From positions 1 to 63,891 of the forward strand of contig JAACFB010000013.1 in the NCBI GenBank assembly GCA_009937615.1: 63,891 nucleotides of DNA, in the 5' to 3' direction. The position numbers and the translations under genes were made by a program. Source of the DNA: Gammaproteobacteria bacterium. Its GTDB lineage: Bacteria; Pseudomonadota; Gammaproteobacteria; Steroidobacterales; Woeseiaceae. Shown here piece by piece: positions 42,896-51,660 of this stretch (positions are counted from its first letter, which is position 1; each line of letters opens with the position of its first letter). Under the pieces are notes generated by a model. That model saw only the letters and a program-made list of their open reading frames with translations, was not told the origin of the DNA and did not search any database.

Positions 42896-45346
42896 GTGAA
42901 CCAACGTATGAGTGCCGCAGGAGCCGCCCTGCTGGTTGCCGGTCTGGCCTTTGCCTACTATGCGCACGCTGCGCTCGACAAGCGCACCCCGGTCGACGGG
43001 ATGACGCTTGCAGGGTACAGGGACACCCTCGACCGCTACTGCGTGACCTGCCACAACGAGAAGCTGCAGACTGCCGGACTGATGCTGGATCAGGCTAACG
43101 TCGGTGACGTGACCGAATCGCCGCACGTCTGGGAGCGGGTCATTACCCGGCTGTCCCTGAAGGCCATGCCGCCGGTCGGCATGCCGCGTCCCGATGCCGA
43201 GTTTTACACCGCGTTCCCCGACTACCTGAAATCAGAGCTTGATCAGAACGCGCTGGAGAATCCGAATCCTGGTCGCACGGTCACGGCGCATCGGCTCAAC
43301 CGCAGCGAGTACACGAACGTTATCCGCGACCTGCTCGCCGTCGAAGTCGACGGCGCCGCCATGCTGCCGGCCGACAACTCGGGCGGTTTCGACAATCTCG
43401 GCGACCTGTTGTCGGTGTCGCAGGTGCTGATGGAGAAATACCTGTCCGCGGCGCGCGAGATCAACCAGCTCGCCATAGGGGCCCTCGATATACCCGTGGA
43501 CAGCTACCAGTACACGATCGACCCCCGGCTCTTGCAGAACGAGAGGATGAGCGAAGACCTGCCGTTCGGTTCGCGCGGTGGCGCCGCGATACGCCATCGC
43601 TTTCCGCTTGACGGAGACTACGACATCAGCGTTCGCCTGCTACGGACGGACGACACCGGGTTCGTGATCGGCCTCGACGAACCCAAGCGGCTGGACGTGC
43701 GCCTTGACGGCGAACGCGCCAGGCTGTTCACGGTCGGCGGTAAAAACGTCGGCCCGGCGTTCGGGGCGGGCCTGGCCGACCGCTTACCCCCGGATCCGGA
43801 GCAGGCACGCTACGAACGAACGGCAGACAGCGAACTGACGGTTCGACTACCGATAGACGCCGGTACCCGCACGGTGCAGGTCGCCTTCCTGGATGAGACC
43901 TTTGCCTGGGAAGATCCTGTACCGCCTCGCTCGTACGACAACTACAACGTATCAAGGATTGCCGAGTCTTACGAGCGCGCCTGGGCTGAGCCCGGTGTGA
44001 GCAGCGTGACGATCATGGGGCCGTACAACGTGCGCGGTCCGGGTAACACCGAGAGCCGCCGGAAGATTTTCGTGTGTACGCCGGCGGTCAGTGCCGATGA
44101 AGAACCGTGCGCGGGCCGGATCCTGGCCCGACTTGCCAGGCTTGCATATCGCCGGCCCGTCGACGATGCGGATATCGCGCCGCTGATGGACCTCTACCGC
44201 CAGGGCCGCGAACTGGAAGGCTCGTTCGAGGCGGGCGTGCAAATGGCGCTCGAAGGCCTGCTCGTCAGCACCGAGTTTTTGTTCCGGATCGAGCGCGATC
44301 CCGACGTCGCGCCTGACAGCGTTTACGCGATCAGCGACCTCGAACTGGCCTCGCGACTTTCGTTCTTCCTGTGGAGCAGTATCCCCGACGATGAGCTGCT
44401 TTCCCTGGCCGAAGGCAACCGGCTGCGCGAGCCCGGCATCCTCCAGCAGCAGGTCGCACGCATGCTGTCCGACGAGCGTTCGCGGTCGCTGGTCGACAGC
44501 TTTGCCGAGCAGTGGCTGCTGCTGAGAAACCTGCCGCAGATCCACAAGGACCAGGAGGCGTTTCCGGAATTCGACGAAAATCTGCGCCAGGCCATGTATG
44601 ACGAAGTGCGCCTGTTCGTCCAGAGCATCTTTGAGGAAGACCGCTCGGTGCTCGACTTCCTGCGCGCGGAACATTCGTACGTGAATGAGCGCCTTGCGCG
44701 GCACTATGGAATCAACGACGTCTACGGCACCCGTTTCCGGCGGGTGACCTTGCCGGAGGAACAGCAGGGACTGCTGGCGCGAGCCGGGATCCTGTCCATC
44801 ACTTCTTATCCGAACCGCAACTCGACCGTGCTGCGCGGCAAGTGGGTGCTCGAAAATATTCTCGCGTCGCCGCCGCCGCCGCCGCCGAGCGACATACCCC
44901 CGCTCGAGGATACGCAGAGCCCGTCGGGTGAGGTTCTGACGCTACGTGAGAAGATGGAGATTCATCCTGCAAATCCGACCTGCGCCGTATGTCATAACCA
45001 GATGGACCCCATCGGCTTTGGTCTCGAGAATTACGGGGCGATCGGTCAATGGCGAACCCGCGACGAAGGCAAACCCATTGATTCTTCGGGGCGGCTGCCA
45101 AGCGGCATCGAGTTCCAGGGGCCGGCACAATTGCAGCAGGCGCTGCTGGCGGACCCGCGGGTCTTCGCCAACGCGTTCACACAGAAACTCCTGACCTATG
45201 CGCTGGGCAGGCCGCTGGAGTATTATGATATGCCGGCGGTACGCAAGATCGTGGATGACGCCGGCGCTGAGGATTACCGTTTTTCATCCATCGTACTCGG
45301 TACAGTCACCAGCATGCCTTTTCAGATGAGGAGGGCAGGTACATGA
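42896..45346 (+). CDS. Diheme DUF1592-type (PSD/PSCyt multi-domain) exported protein, copy 1
   Basis: The 816-residue protein follows the order leader, heme CVTCH (49-53), DUF1587 (about 130-195), DUF1595 (about 405-465), DUF1592 (about 475-600), DUF1588 with a second heme CAVCH near 696, and DUF1585 at the C-terminus (about 755-805). The domains are named from conserved patterns (HRLNRSEY, ELASRLSFFLWSSIPDDEL, VLRGKWVLENIL, TYALGRPLEYYD). None has a proven role; the hemes suggest redox chemistry. A proline run precedes the second heme. GTG 42896 with AGGGGGG upstream is chosen. The end overlaps the DUF1552 gene by four bases. Confidence 0.87.
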   Translation: MNQRMSAAGAALLVAGLAFAYYAHAALDKRTPVDGMTLAGYRDTLDRYCVTCHNEKLQTAGLMLDQANVGDVTESPHVWERVITRLSLKAMPPVGMPRPDAEFYTAFPDYLKSELDQNALENPNPGRTVTAHRLNRSEYTNVIRDLLAVEVDGAAMLPADNSGGFDNLGDLLSVSQVLMEKYLSAAREINQLAIGALDIPVDSYQYTIDPRLLQNERMSEDLPFGSRGGAAIRHRFPLDGDYDISVRLLRTDDTGFVIGLDEPKRLDVRLDGERARLFTVGGKNVGPAFGAGLADRLPPDPEQARYERTADSELTVRLPIDAGTRTVQVAFLDETFAWEDPVPPRSYDNYNVSRIAESYERAWAEPGVSSVTIMGPYNVRGPGNTESRRKIFVCTPAVSADEEPCAGRILARLARLAYRRPVDDADIAPLMDLYRQGRELEGSFEAGVQMALEGLLVSTEFLFRIERDPDVAPDSVYAISDLELASRLSFFLWSSIPDDELLSLAEGNRLREPGILQQQVARMLSDERSRSLVDSFAEQWLLLRNLPQIHKDQEAFPEFDENLRQAMYDEVRLFVQSIFEEDRSVLDFLRAEHSYVNERLARHYGINDVYGTRFRRVTLPEEQQGLLARAGILSITSYPNRNSTVLRGKWVLENILASPPPPPPSDIPPLEDTQSPSGEVLTLREKMEIHPANPTCAVCHNQMDPIGFGLENYGAIGQWRTRDEGKPIDSSGRLPSGIEFQGPAQLQQALLADPRVFANAFTQKLLTYALGRPLEYYDMPAVRKIVDDAGAEDYRFSSIVLGTVTSMPFQMRRAGT

Positions 45347-46692
45347 GGCTCTTGAAAAAACCCATGCCGCGCCGAACGTTTCTCCGCGGACTCGGCGCGT
45401 CGATTTCGCTGCCGGTTCTAGACGTAATGACCCCGGCGCTGGGCGCGCTGTCAAAACCGGGCAGCGCGATGCCGCTCAGGGTCGGTTACGTGTATTCGCC
45501 GAACGGCATCATCAAGGAGCGCTGGCGCCCGACGATCGCCGGCGCTGACTTCGAGTTGACCGACGTGCTGCAACCGTGGGAACCGTTCCGCGATCAGCTT
45601 CTGGTGCTCACGCATTTAAATAACGGTGATGCAGAGAGCGTCAGTGGTCACGTTGGTGGCAGCACGATGTTCCTGACCGGAACCGAGCCGAACAAGTCGC
45701 TCAGCGAAATCCAGGCGAACCAGTCTGTCGACCAGCTGCTGGCGCGTGAGATCGGCGCCGAAACTCCATTGGGCTCACTGCAGGTCTGCATCGAAAATGC
45801 GGCCGAACTGGCCGGCCAGTCTTCCGGCGGCTACAGCTCCGCTTACACGAACACCATATCCTGGGCGAGTCCGACGACGCCGCTGCCGATGGAGCACCGG
45901 CCGCGCGAGATTTTCGAGCGGCTGTTTGGTGATGGCGGGACGGATCCCGAGGCTCGCATCAGCCGTATCCGTCGGCAGAAGAGTATTCTCGATTTCGTTC
46001 AGGGAGACGTCGCCCGTGTTCGCAAGCAGCTGGGTCATGTCGACAGCCTGAAACTCGACGAGTTTTCCGACGCGCTCCGCGACGTCGAATACCGCGTGCA
46101 GAAAGCCGAAGGCAAGGTGGACATGGAGCTGCCGGAGATCGAGCGGCCGGTCGGCATACCGGAGCACGAGGAACACGTGCGGCTGATGTATGACCTGCTG
46201 CTGCTCGCGTTCCAGACTGACACGACGCGCGTGTTCACCTACATGATTGCACGCGAATACAGCGAGCTCGTCTACACGAATCTCGGGCACACCGATCCGT
46301 ACCATCCGCTGACGCACCACCGCGGCAGCCCCGAGCGCAAACAGCAGGCGGGCGATATCGACGTCTATCACGCACAGCTTTTCGCCGAGTTCCTGACCAA
46401 GATGCGCGACACGGTCGAAATCGACGGCTCGTCGCTGCTGGACAATGTCATGCTTGTCTACGGCGCCGGGCTCGGCGATGCGGACATCCACAGCCAGTGG
46501 AACGTGCCCGTGGCGCTGCTCGGAGGCGGCGGCGGCCGGCTCAAGGGCGGCCGGCACCTCGTGTTTGAGGAGGGGACACCGCTGTCGAATCTGCACGTCG
46601 CGATGCTCAACAGGATCGGTATCCCGACTGAGTTCTTCGGCGGGCAGCTCGGCTTTTCGACCGGCGAGCTCGATCTCGACGCATTAGCCTGA
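45343..46692 (+). CDS. Tat-exported DUF1552 (HXXSHH family) protein, copy 1
   Basis: The 449-residue protein begins with a twin-arginine signal (PMPRRTFLRGLGASISLPVL, Arg10-Arg11) and carries the family motif as HPLTHH (321-326), with Thr where Ser is usual. Tat export suggests folding, perhaps with a cofactor, before transport. DUF1552 proteins are nearly always encoded beside DUF1592 proteins and look related to sulfatase/DUF1501-like folds, but no reaction is known. ATG 45343 overlaps the previous stop (ATGA). The ankyrin gene follows after 14 bases. Confidence 0.88.
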   Translation: MRLLKKPMPRRTFLRGLGASISLPVLDVMTPALGALSKPGSAMPLRVGYVYSPNGIIKERWRPTIAGADFELTDVLQPWEPFRDQLLVLTHLNNGDAESVSGHVGGSTMFLTGTEPNKSLSEIQANQSVDQLLAREIGAETPLGSLQVCIENAAELAGQSSGGYSSAYTNTISWASPTTPLPMEHRPREIFERLFGDGGTDPEARISRIRRQKSILDFVQGDVARVRKQLGHVDSLKLDEFSDALRDVEYRVQKAEGKVDMELPEIERPVGIPEHEEHVRLMYDLLLLAFQTDTTRVFTYMIAREYSELVYTNLGHTDPYHPLTHHRGSPERKQQAGDIDVYHAQLFAEFLTKMRDTVEIDGSSLLDNVMLVYGAGLGDADIHSQWNVPVALLGGGGGRLKGGRHLVFEEGTPLSNLHVAMLNRIGIPTEFFGGQLGFSTGELDLDALA

Positions 46693-46706
46693 CAGCGGAG
46701 CAGCGC

Positions 46707-48542
46707 ATGGCCGAATCGGGACTCCTCGTTACCCTGCGGCGTGTCGCGTGCGCGGCGATACTGGCCACGACCTTGCACGCTGTCTACGTGCAAGCGGCGG
46801 CCGACCCACAGCTTGCCGATGCCGCCAAACGGCAGGACTGGACCGGTGTAAAGGCTCTGCTTGGGTCCGGGTCGGCGGACGTTGACGCAGCCCAGCCCGA
46901 TGGCGCGACGGCGCTTGCGTGGGCCGCCTACTGGGACCACACGGAGACAGCAAAGCGCCTGCTGCGGGCCAAAGCGGACCCGGACCGCGGCAACGACTAT
47001 GGCGTCACGCCGCTGATGCTAGCCTGCCAGAACCGCAGCGCGGAGATGGTGCGGCTGCTGCTGAAGAGCGGCGCCGATCCCGACGCGGCCTCATGGAGCG
47101 GGGTTACGCCGTTAATGACGGCTGCGCGGACCGGTGAAGTTGACATCATGCGCGCACTGCTGGATGCCGGCGCGGATGTGAACGCGAGTGAACCGCGACG
47201 TAGCCAGAACGCGTTGATGTGGGCTATCGGGTTCGGTTATCCGGATGCGGCCCAACTGCTGATCGAAAACGGCGCCGACGTCAGCGCGAGGACGACGAAG
47301 CTCCAGGAAGACTACAGCCCGATGGAGATCGAGGGCTACACGAAAAACGTGTCCGGCACGGCGCAGGGCGGATACACGCCGCTGATGTTTGCGGCCAGGA
47401 CGGGAGACGTTGCGACGGCCGGGCTCCTACTCGAGAAAGGGGCCGATCCCAATGCTGAATCGATGGCCGATGGCGGGCCGCTCGAGATTGCCAGTGCTGC
47501 GGGTTATGAGGATCTCGCTCTCATGCTGCTCGAGGCCGGCGCGGACCCGAACCGGGCTGATTCCAACGGTATGACCGCGCTGCATTACGCGATGCGCGAC
47601 GGGCTCAAGGTCCTGCATGGCTACACGATCATCGACGGCACCGTCGTCTGTAACTTCGGCGGTGACCCGACTCGCTGCAAACCGCTGGCCGTCCTGAGCG
47701 ACAAGGAGCTTGAGTTCCTGAACGATCCCAAGACCGACCTGTTTATTGGCGAGGAGGAGGAAAGCAATCTCAGCGACCCGCTACCCGGCCCGAACATGCA
47801 CCGGCTAGCGGAGGCCCTGCTGGATCGAGGCGCAGACCCGAACGCGGCAATGGATTACCCGCCGCCTTACCTGCGACTCGCGAGGATGTCCATGTTCAAC
47901 CTGACCGGCGCAACGCCGTTTTTCCTGGCTGCCGCGGCCCAGGATGTCGACGCGATGGACATCATGTTGCGGCGCGAAGGCGTCGAGCCGCTCGTGGAAA
48001 CGTCGATTAACGAAGCTATCTTCTACCGGCAGATGAAAGCCAACGCCGATGACAATGAAATTCAGGCAAACGCGACGACACTGCTCGTGGCAGTGGGCCT
48101 GGGCCGCAAGAGTGACATGTCGCCGGACGAAGAAGAGAGGGCAATACGTGCTGCCGAGAAGCTGCTTGCGCGAGGCGCCGACATCAACGAGACGACCGCG
48201 ACCGGCTGGACCCCGATGCATGCTGCATCGTATATCGGCGCCGAATCGCTGATTAAATTTCTCGCTGCAAACGGCGCGGACATCAACGTTATGACCGGTT
48301 GCGGGCAGACGCCGATGAGCCTCGCGCTGGGTACCAGCGTCGCCGGTTTGCTCGATCGTACGGTGCCGCAGGTCGAGACGGCCGAACTGCTGCTGGATCT
48401 CGGTGCCGGCAAAGTCGCCGAGGACAAAGCCGTCGGGCAGTGCGTGCTCGGCCGCGGTGGTCTCGAGGCCGACCTGGCCCAGAATGCACTGGTCCAGGTG
48501 CGGATCGACGAGGTGCTTCGCAGGCTCGAAGATCGGCCGTAG
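46707..48542 (+). CDS. Exported ankyrin-repeat protein, copy 1
   Basis: The 611-residue protein has a signal peptide (about 9-31, ending YVQAAAD) and then ankyrin repeats of the bacterial type (GATALAWAAYWDHTETAKRL, TPLMLACQNRSAEMVRLLL and others). There are about eight or nine in two blocks. A non-repeat insert of about 70 residues near 310-380, with Cys residues, splits the blocks. Periplasmic ankyrin proteins are usually scaffolds or inhibitors that bind partner proteins. Its constant place after DUF1592-DUF1552 in both cassettes suggests it serves that complex. Confidence 0.9.
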   Translation: MAESGLLVTLRRVACAAILATTLHAVYVQAAADPQLADAAKRQDWTGVKALLGSGSADVDAAQPDGATALAWAAYWDHTETAKRLLRAKADPDRGNDYGVTPLMLACQNRSAEMVRLLLKSGADPDAASWSGVTPLMTAARTGEVDIMRALLDAGADVNASEPRRSQNALMWAIGFGYPDAAQLLIENGADVSARTTKLQEDYSPMEIEGYTKNVSGTAQGGYTPLMFAARTGDVATAGLLLEKGADPNAESMADGGPLEIASAAGYEDLALMLLEAGADPNRADSNGMTALHYAMRDGLKVLHGYTIIDGTVVCNFGGDPTRCKPLAVLSDKELEFLNDPKTDLFIGEEEESNLSDPLPGPNMHRLAEALLDRGADPNAAMDYPPPYLRLARMSMFNLTGATPFFLAAAAQDVDAMDIMLRREGVEPLVETSINEAIFYRQMKANADDNEIQANATTLLVAVGLGRKSDMSPDEEERAIRAAEKLLARGADINETTATGWTPMHAASYIGAESLIKFLAANGADINVMTGCGQTPMSLALGTSVAGLLDRTVPQVETAELLLDLGAGKVAEDKAVGQCVLGRGGLEADLAQNALVQVRIDEVLRRLEDRP

Positions 48543-48693
48543 CAAAACTCCCCTGCGGACCTGAAAAAGCCCTCCAGACGCAGCCCTCACCGGCTCCTGC
48601 CTGCAACGGCGAAGACACGGCGTTATTGCGGCCGGCGATGCTCCCCGATCTTGCCCTTGCGCCCTGTAAGTGATTACATTTTCAATGGTTTCG

Positions 48694-48740
48694 ACCGATA
48701 CCGTATCGGTTTGACCGTCAAAACCAATTGGTCTAACCTC
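48694..48740 (+). promoter_or_regulatory. Operator and promoter region of the TonB-dependent receptor
   Basis: A perfect 17-base dyad ACCGATAC-C-GTATCGGT (48694-48710) abuts TTGACC (48711-48716). After 17 bases comes TAACCT (48734-48739), a weak -10. The spacer contains a second dyad, ACCAATTGGT (48723-48732). Two dyads around a -35 box is the layout of a repressible promoter, possibly for a LacI- or GntR-type regulator, although none is encoded nearby. Confidence 0.45.
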
Positions 48741-48805
48741 CGATGAGTCAGATAGGTATTTCACCTACCGACACAGCTTGCAATGGCTTTATCCGGGGGG
48801 ATCCA

Positions 48806-51577
48806 ATGTTTAATCTTCAGTTCAAGAAGACCGTCGCTTCATTTGCTACCTGTGCCGCTATTGCCGGCGCCTTGCTCAGTCCTGGTGCCGTGTACGCGCA
48901 GGAGCGGGCGATGCTCGAAGAGATTACGGTGACGGCTCAGCGCCGCGAACAGAGCCTGAAAGACGTGCCGATTTCGGTGCAGGCCTTTGACGGCAGGGAA
49001 GTCACGCGGCAGGGAATAATCAGCCTCAGCGAGCTGTCTGCGTTCAGCCCGGGACTCATCGTCAAGGATTGGTCCGAAGAACAGGGCCTGATCCTGCGCG
49101 GCGCGGGAACCCAGAGCAAGAACCTCGGCGTGGAGCAGGGCGTACCGACGTTTATTGACGGGGTGCATTTCGGCCGCGGTTCGCAGGTCAGGAATTCCTA
49201 CCTGGATCTCGAGCGCATCGAGGTGCTTAAGGGACCGCAGCCCGTATTTTTCGGTCAGAACGCTGCGGCCGGCGCCCTTAACATCACGACGCGGAAACCG
49301 ACGCCCGAATGGGAAGGCAATCTCTCAGCCGACGTCGGGAATTTCGGCAAGACCAGTGTCGAAGGTGCTGTCGGCGGCCCGATCACCGAGACGTTCGGCG
49401 TCCGGGTCGCAGCGAAGTACTATGAGCTGGAAGGTTTCATGACCGACTACTACACGGGCAAGAAATTTCCCGAACGGGAGTCCAAGACGGCGCGCATGAC
49501 GCTGCAGTGGACACCCACGGACAATTTCCAGTCAACGCTGAAGGTTGACTGGGCCGAGAACGACCTCGGCCCCAGGGTCTGGCCGCTCGTGCTGGACAAG
49601 TATTACGAAGACCCGGAGCTTAACCACCCGGAGCGGACCACGATCATCGGTATCTCGGCAACGGGCGCGGCGGGCGCCGTGGAGCGGGGCCTGCGCGTCG
49701 GCCAGTTCAGCGATGTCGGCTGGGTTTACACCGGGCCGTTCGTTAATCCCTACGACGAAGTCGTTGCGTCGGGCATTCCGCTGACGGAAGCCTCCGGCGT
49801 CGCGGATGGCCTCGTGCTCGACTGGACAAAGTGCTTTGCTGATGGCGGACTGATGATCATGGACGGTGGTTTTACGCCGTATACCGCCGACGGCATCGCG
49901 GGCCCGGAAGATCCCGTGGTCGAGGTCGAAAGCAGGGGCAGGCAGCCCGTCAGGCCGAGCCAGTTCGAGAGCTGCAACATGGCCGACGAGTCGGCGTCAA
50001 CCCCGTGGCACTCGATACTCGATCTGAACTACACGCTTGCGAACGGTGTCGAGATCGAGTCGAAGACCGCGTACAGCAAGCACCGGTTCCACAACACGCC
50101 GCACAACTCGGGCGGCGGTGCGTTCGCGGCGAACCCGCGCTCGCGCGGCGAGGACCTCGACCAGTGGAGCACCGAGCTGAGGTTTACGTCCGAGACGGGT
50201 GGAGCGATCGAGTGGATGGCGGGTATGTACTTCCAGAATAACAAGCTGGATGCCTGGTCGGATTCCTATCGCGCCAACGGGCGGCGCGCGCTCCGTGCCC
50301 AGCGTACCTCCGAGGAGTCTGACTGGAGAAGCGTGTTTGCGACCGTGACGTTCAATTTCTTGGGCGACAAGGCGTCGCTGGATCTCGGTGGCCGCTACAC
50401 GGGCATTTCCAAGAAAGCCGAAGGCAGTAATAACCATGCCGAGTGGTTCGTCATCGATCGCGTCGAGGCCGGCGGTGACGGCTCCATCGTGCGTATTCCA
50501 GCCGGTTTCGATATCCGCGGGTCTTCGACACGAGCGCAAATTTCTCGCGCAATCCTCGAGCAGCATCCCGGTATCGCCAACGGCTCGATCGTCGGCCGCT
50601 CTAACATGTCGACGATCTGTACCGACCTGTACGGCGAGCAGTTGAACTCGGGCTTTATCAGCGAGAACTCGCGCTGCGCAAGCGTCTCAGCGACGATCTC
50701 GGACGACTCGTTCGATCCGCAGGTCGTGTTCCGCTACCGCACGTCTGACGACGTATCCTGGTACGTCAAGTATGCAACGTCCTTCAAGTCCGGCGCGTTC
50801 GACAATGGCGTCTCCGAAGTGGCGCGGTTCGAAGACACGTTTACGTTCGGTCCCGAGGAATATGAGATCTGGGAGGTCGGCATGCGCGGTAACTTCATGG
50901 ATGGCCGCCTGTCGGCCGAGGCCACGCTGTTCACGACGGACATGACCGGCGTGCAGGTCTCGTTTATTGACCGGGTTCTGGACCGCAACATCACCAAGAA
51001 TATCGCGGAGCAGAGTTCGGATGGTCTCGAGCTCGGCTTGCGATTCGCGGCCAGCGACCGCATCACGTTGAGTGCCTACGCGGCCTTCCTCGATGCGACG
51101 ATCGACAAGTTCGAAGACGCGGTTTGTACCGAGGACGAGCGGGTCACGGGCAATTGCCGCGAAGAGGATGGGCCGGACGGACCGGCGGGCACGACCGACC
51201 GCTCTGGTGCCGATGCGCGGAATGCTCCCGACTGGCAGCTCACGGCCAGTATGCAGTGGGAGTTGCCGACGATTATCAGCGGGCTTCGCCACGATCTCGA
51301 CATTACGTTTTTGGCATCCGATGACTATGTCACCGATCGTTCGTTCTCCCGCGTCATCGACATGCCAAGTTATGAAGATCTGAACGTCTCGTACGAGATA
51401 GGCCCGGAGGCGGGCAGGTGGTCGTTACTCCTTTATGGACGTAACCTGCTCGAACCGACGCCACGCTATAACGGGGATCTTGATATCGCGGGCGACGGCG
51501 TGATTGGTTCTGAAGCGCAGATTGGAACCACGAACTTTGCGACCTACGGGGCCAGGTTTACGCTCAACTTCGACTAG
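48806..51577 (+). CDS. TonB-dependent outer-membrane receptor
   Basis: The 923-residue protein has a signal peptide (about 1-32, ending AVYAQE), a TonB box region LEEITVTAQRREQSLKDVPI, a plug domain (to about 160, with LDLERIEVLKGPQPVFFGQNAAAG) and a long beta barrel ending TYGARFTLNFD with a late Phe. Such receptors import siderophores, cobalamin, sugars or other large ligands with energy from TonB. Its place between two DUF1592 cassettes suggests it brings their substrate into the periplasm. ATG 48806 has CCGGGGGGAT upstream. Confidence 0.94.
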   Translation: MFNLQFKKTVASFATCAAIAGALLSPGAVYAQERAMLEEITVTAQRREQSLKDVPISVQAFDGREVTRQGIISLSELSAFSPGLIVKDWSEEQGLILRGAGTQSKNLGVEQGVPTFIDGVHFGRGSQVRNSYLDLERIEVLKGPQPVFFGQNAAAGALNITTRKPTPEWEGNLSADVGNFGKTSVEGAVGGPITETFGVRVAAKYYELEGFMTDYYTGKKFPERESKTARMTLQWTPTDNFQSTLKVDWAENDLGPRVWPLVLDKYYEDPELNHPERTTIIGISATGAAGAVERGLRVGQFSDVGWVYTGPFVNPYDEVVASGIPLTEASGVADGLVLDWTKCFADGGLMIMDGGFTPYTADGIAGPEDPVVEVESRGRQPVRPSQFESCNMADESASTPWHSILDLNYTLANGVEIESKTAYSKHRFHNTPHNSGGGAFAANPRSRGEDLDQWSTELRFTSETGGAIEWMAGMYFQNNKLDAWSDSYRANGRRALRAQRTSEESDWRSVFATVTFNFLGDKASLDLGGRYTGISKKAEGSNNHAEWFVIDRVEAGGDGSIVRIPAGFDIRGSSTRAQISRAILEQHPGIANGSIVGRSNMSTICTDLYGEQLNSGFISENSRCASVSATISDDSFDPQVVFRYRTSDDVSWYVKYATSFKSGAFDNGVSEVARFEDTFTFGPEEYEIWEVGMRGNFMDGRLSAEATLFTTDMTGVQVSFIDRVLDRNITKNIAEQSSDGLELGLRFAASDRITLSAYAAFLDATIDKFEDAVCTEDERVTGNCREEDGPDGPAGTTDRSGADARNAPDWQLTASMQWELPTIISGLRHDLDITFLASDDYVTDRSFSRVIDMPSYEDLNVSYEIGPEAGRWSLLLYGRNLLEPTPRYNGDLDIAGDGVIGSEAQIGTTNFATYGARFTLNFD

Positions 51578-51598
51578 TCTTTGGCTATAAAAAAACCC

Positions 51599-51638
51599 GC
51601 CCCGGCATCGGCACTTGCGGTGCCGGGGCGTTGTTCTT
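51599..51638 (+). terminator. Intrinsic terminator after the receptor gene
   Basis: A 9-base inverted repeat GCCCCGGCA and TGCCGGGGC with a 13-base loop starts 22 bases after the receptor stop. It is followed by TTGTTCTT and preceded by a run of seven A (51589-51595), so it could work in both directions. It separates the receptor transcript from the second cassette, which should then need its own promoter in the short gap or partial readthrough. Confidence 0.7.
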
Positions 51639-51660
51639 CAGGAAGCCGATCGATCCGATA

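Noticed and set aside
44871..44890. Run of CCG triplets that looks like a microsatellite
   Set aside because: It encodes a proline stretch between domains of the DUF1592 protein, and the paralogue has a similar one, so it is a coding linker.
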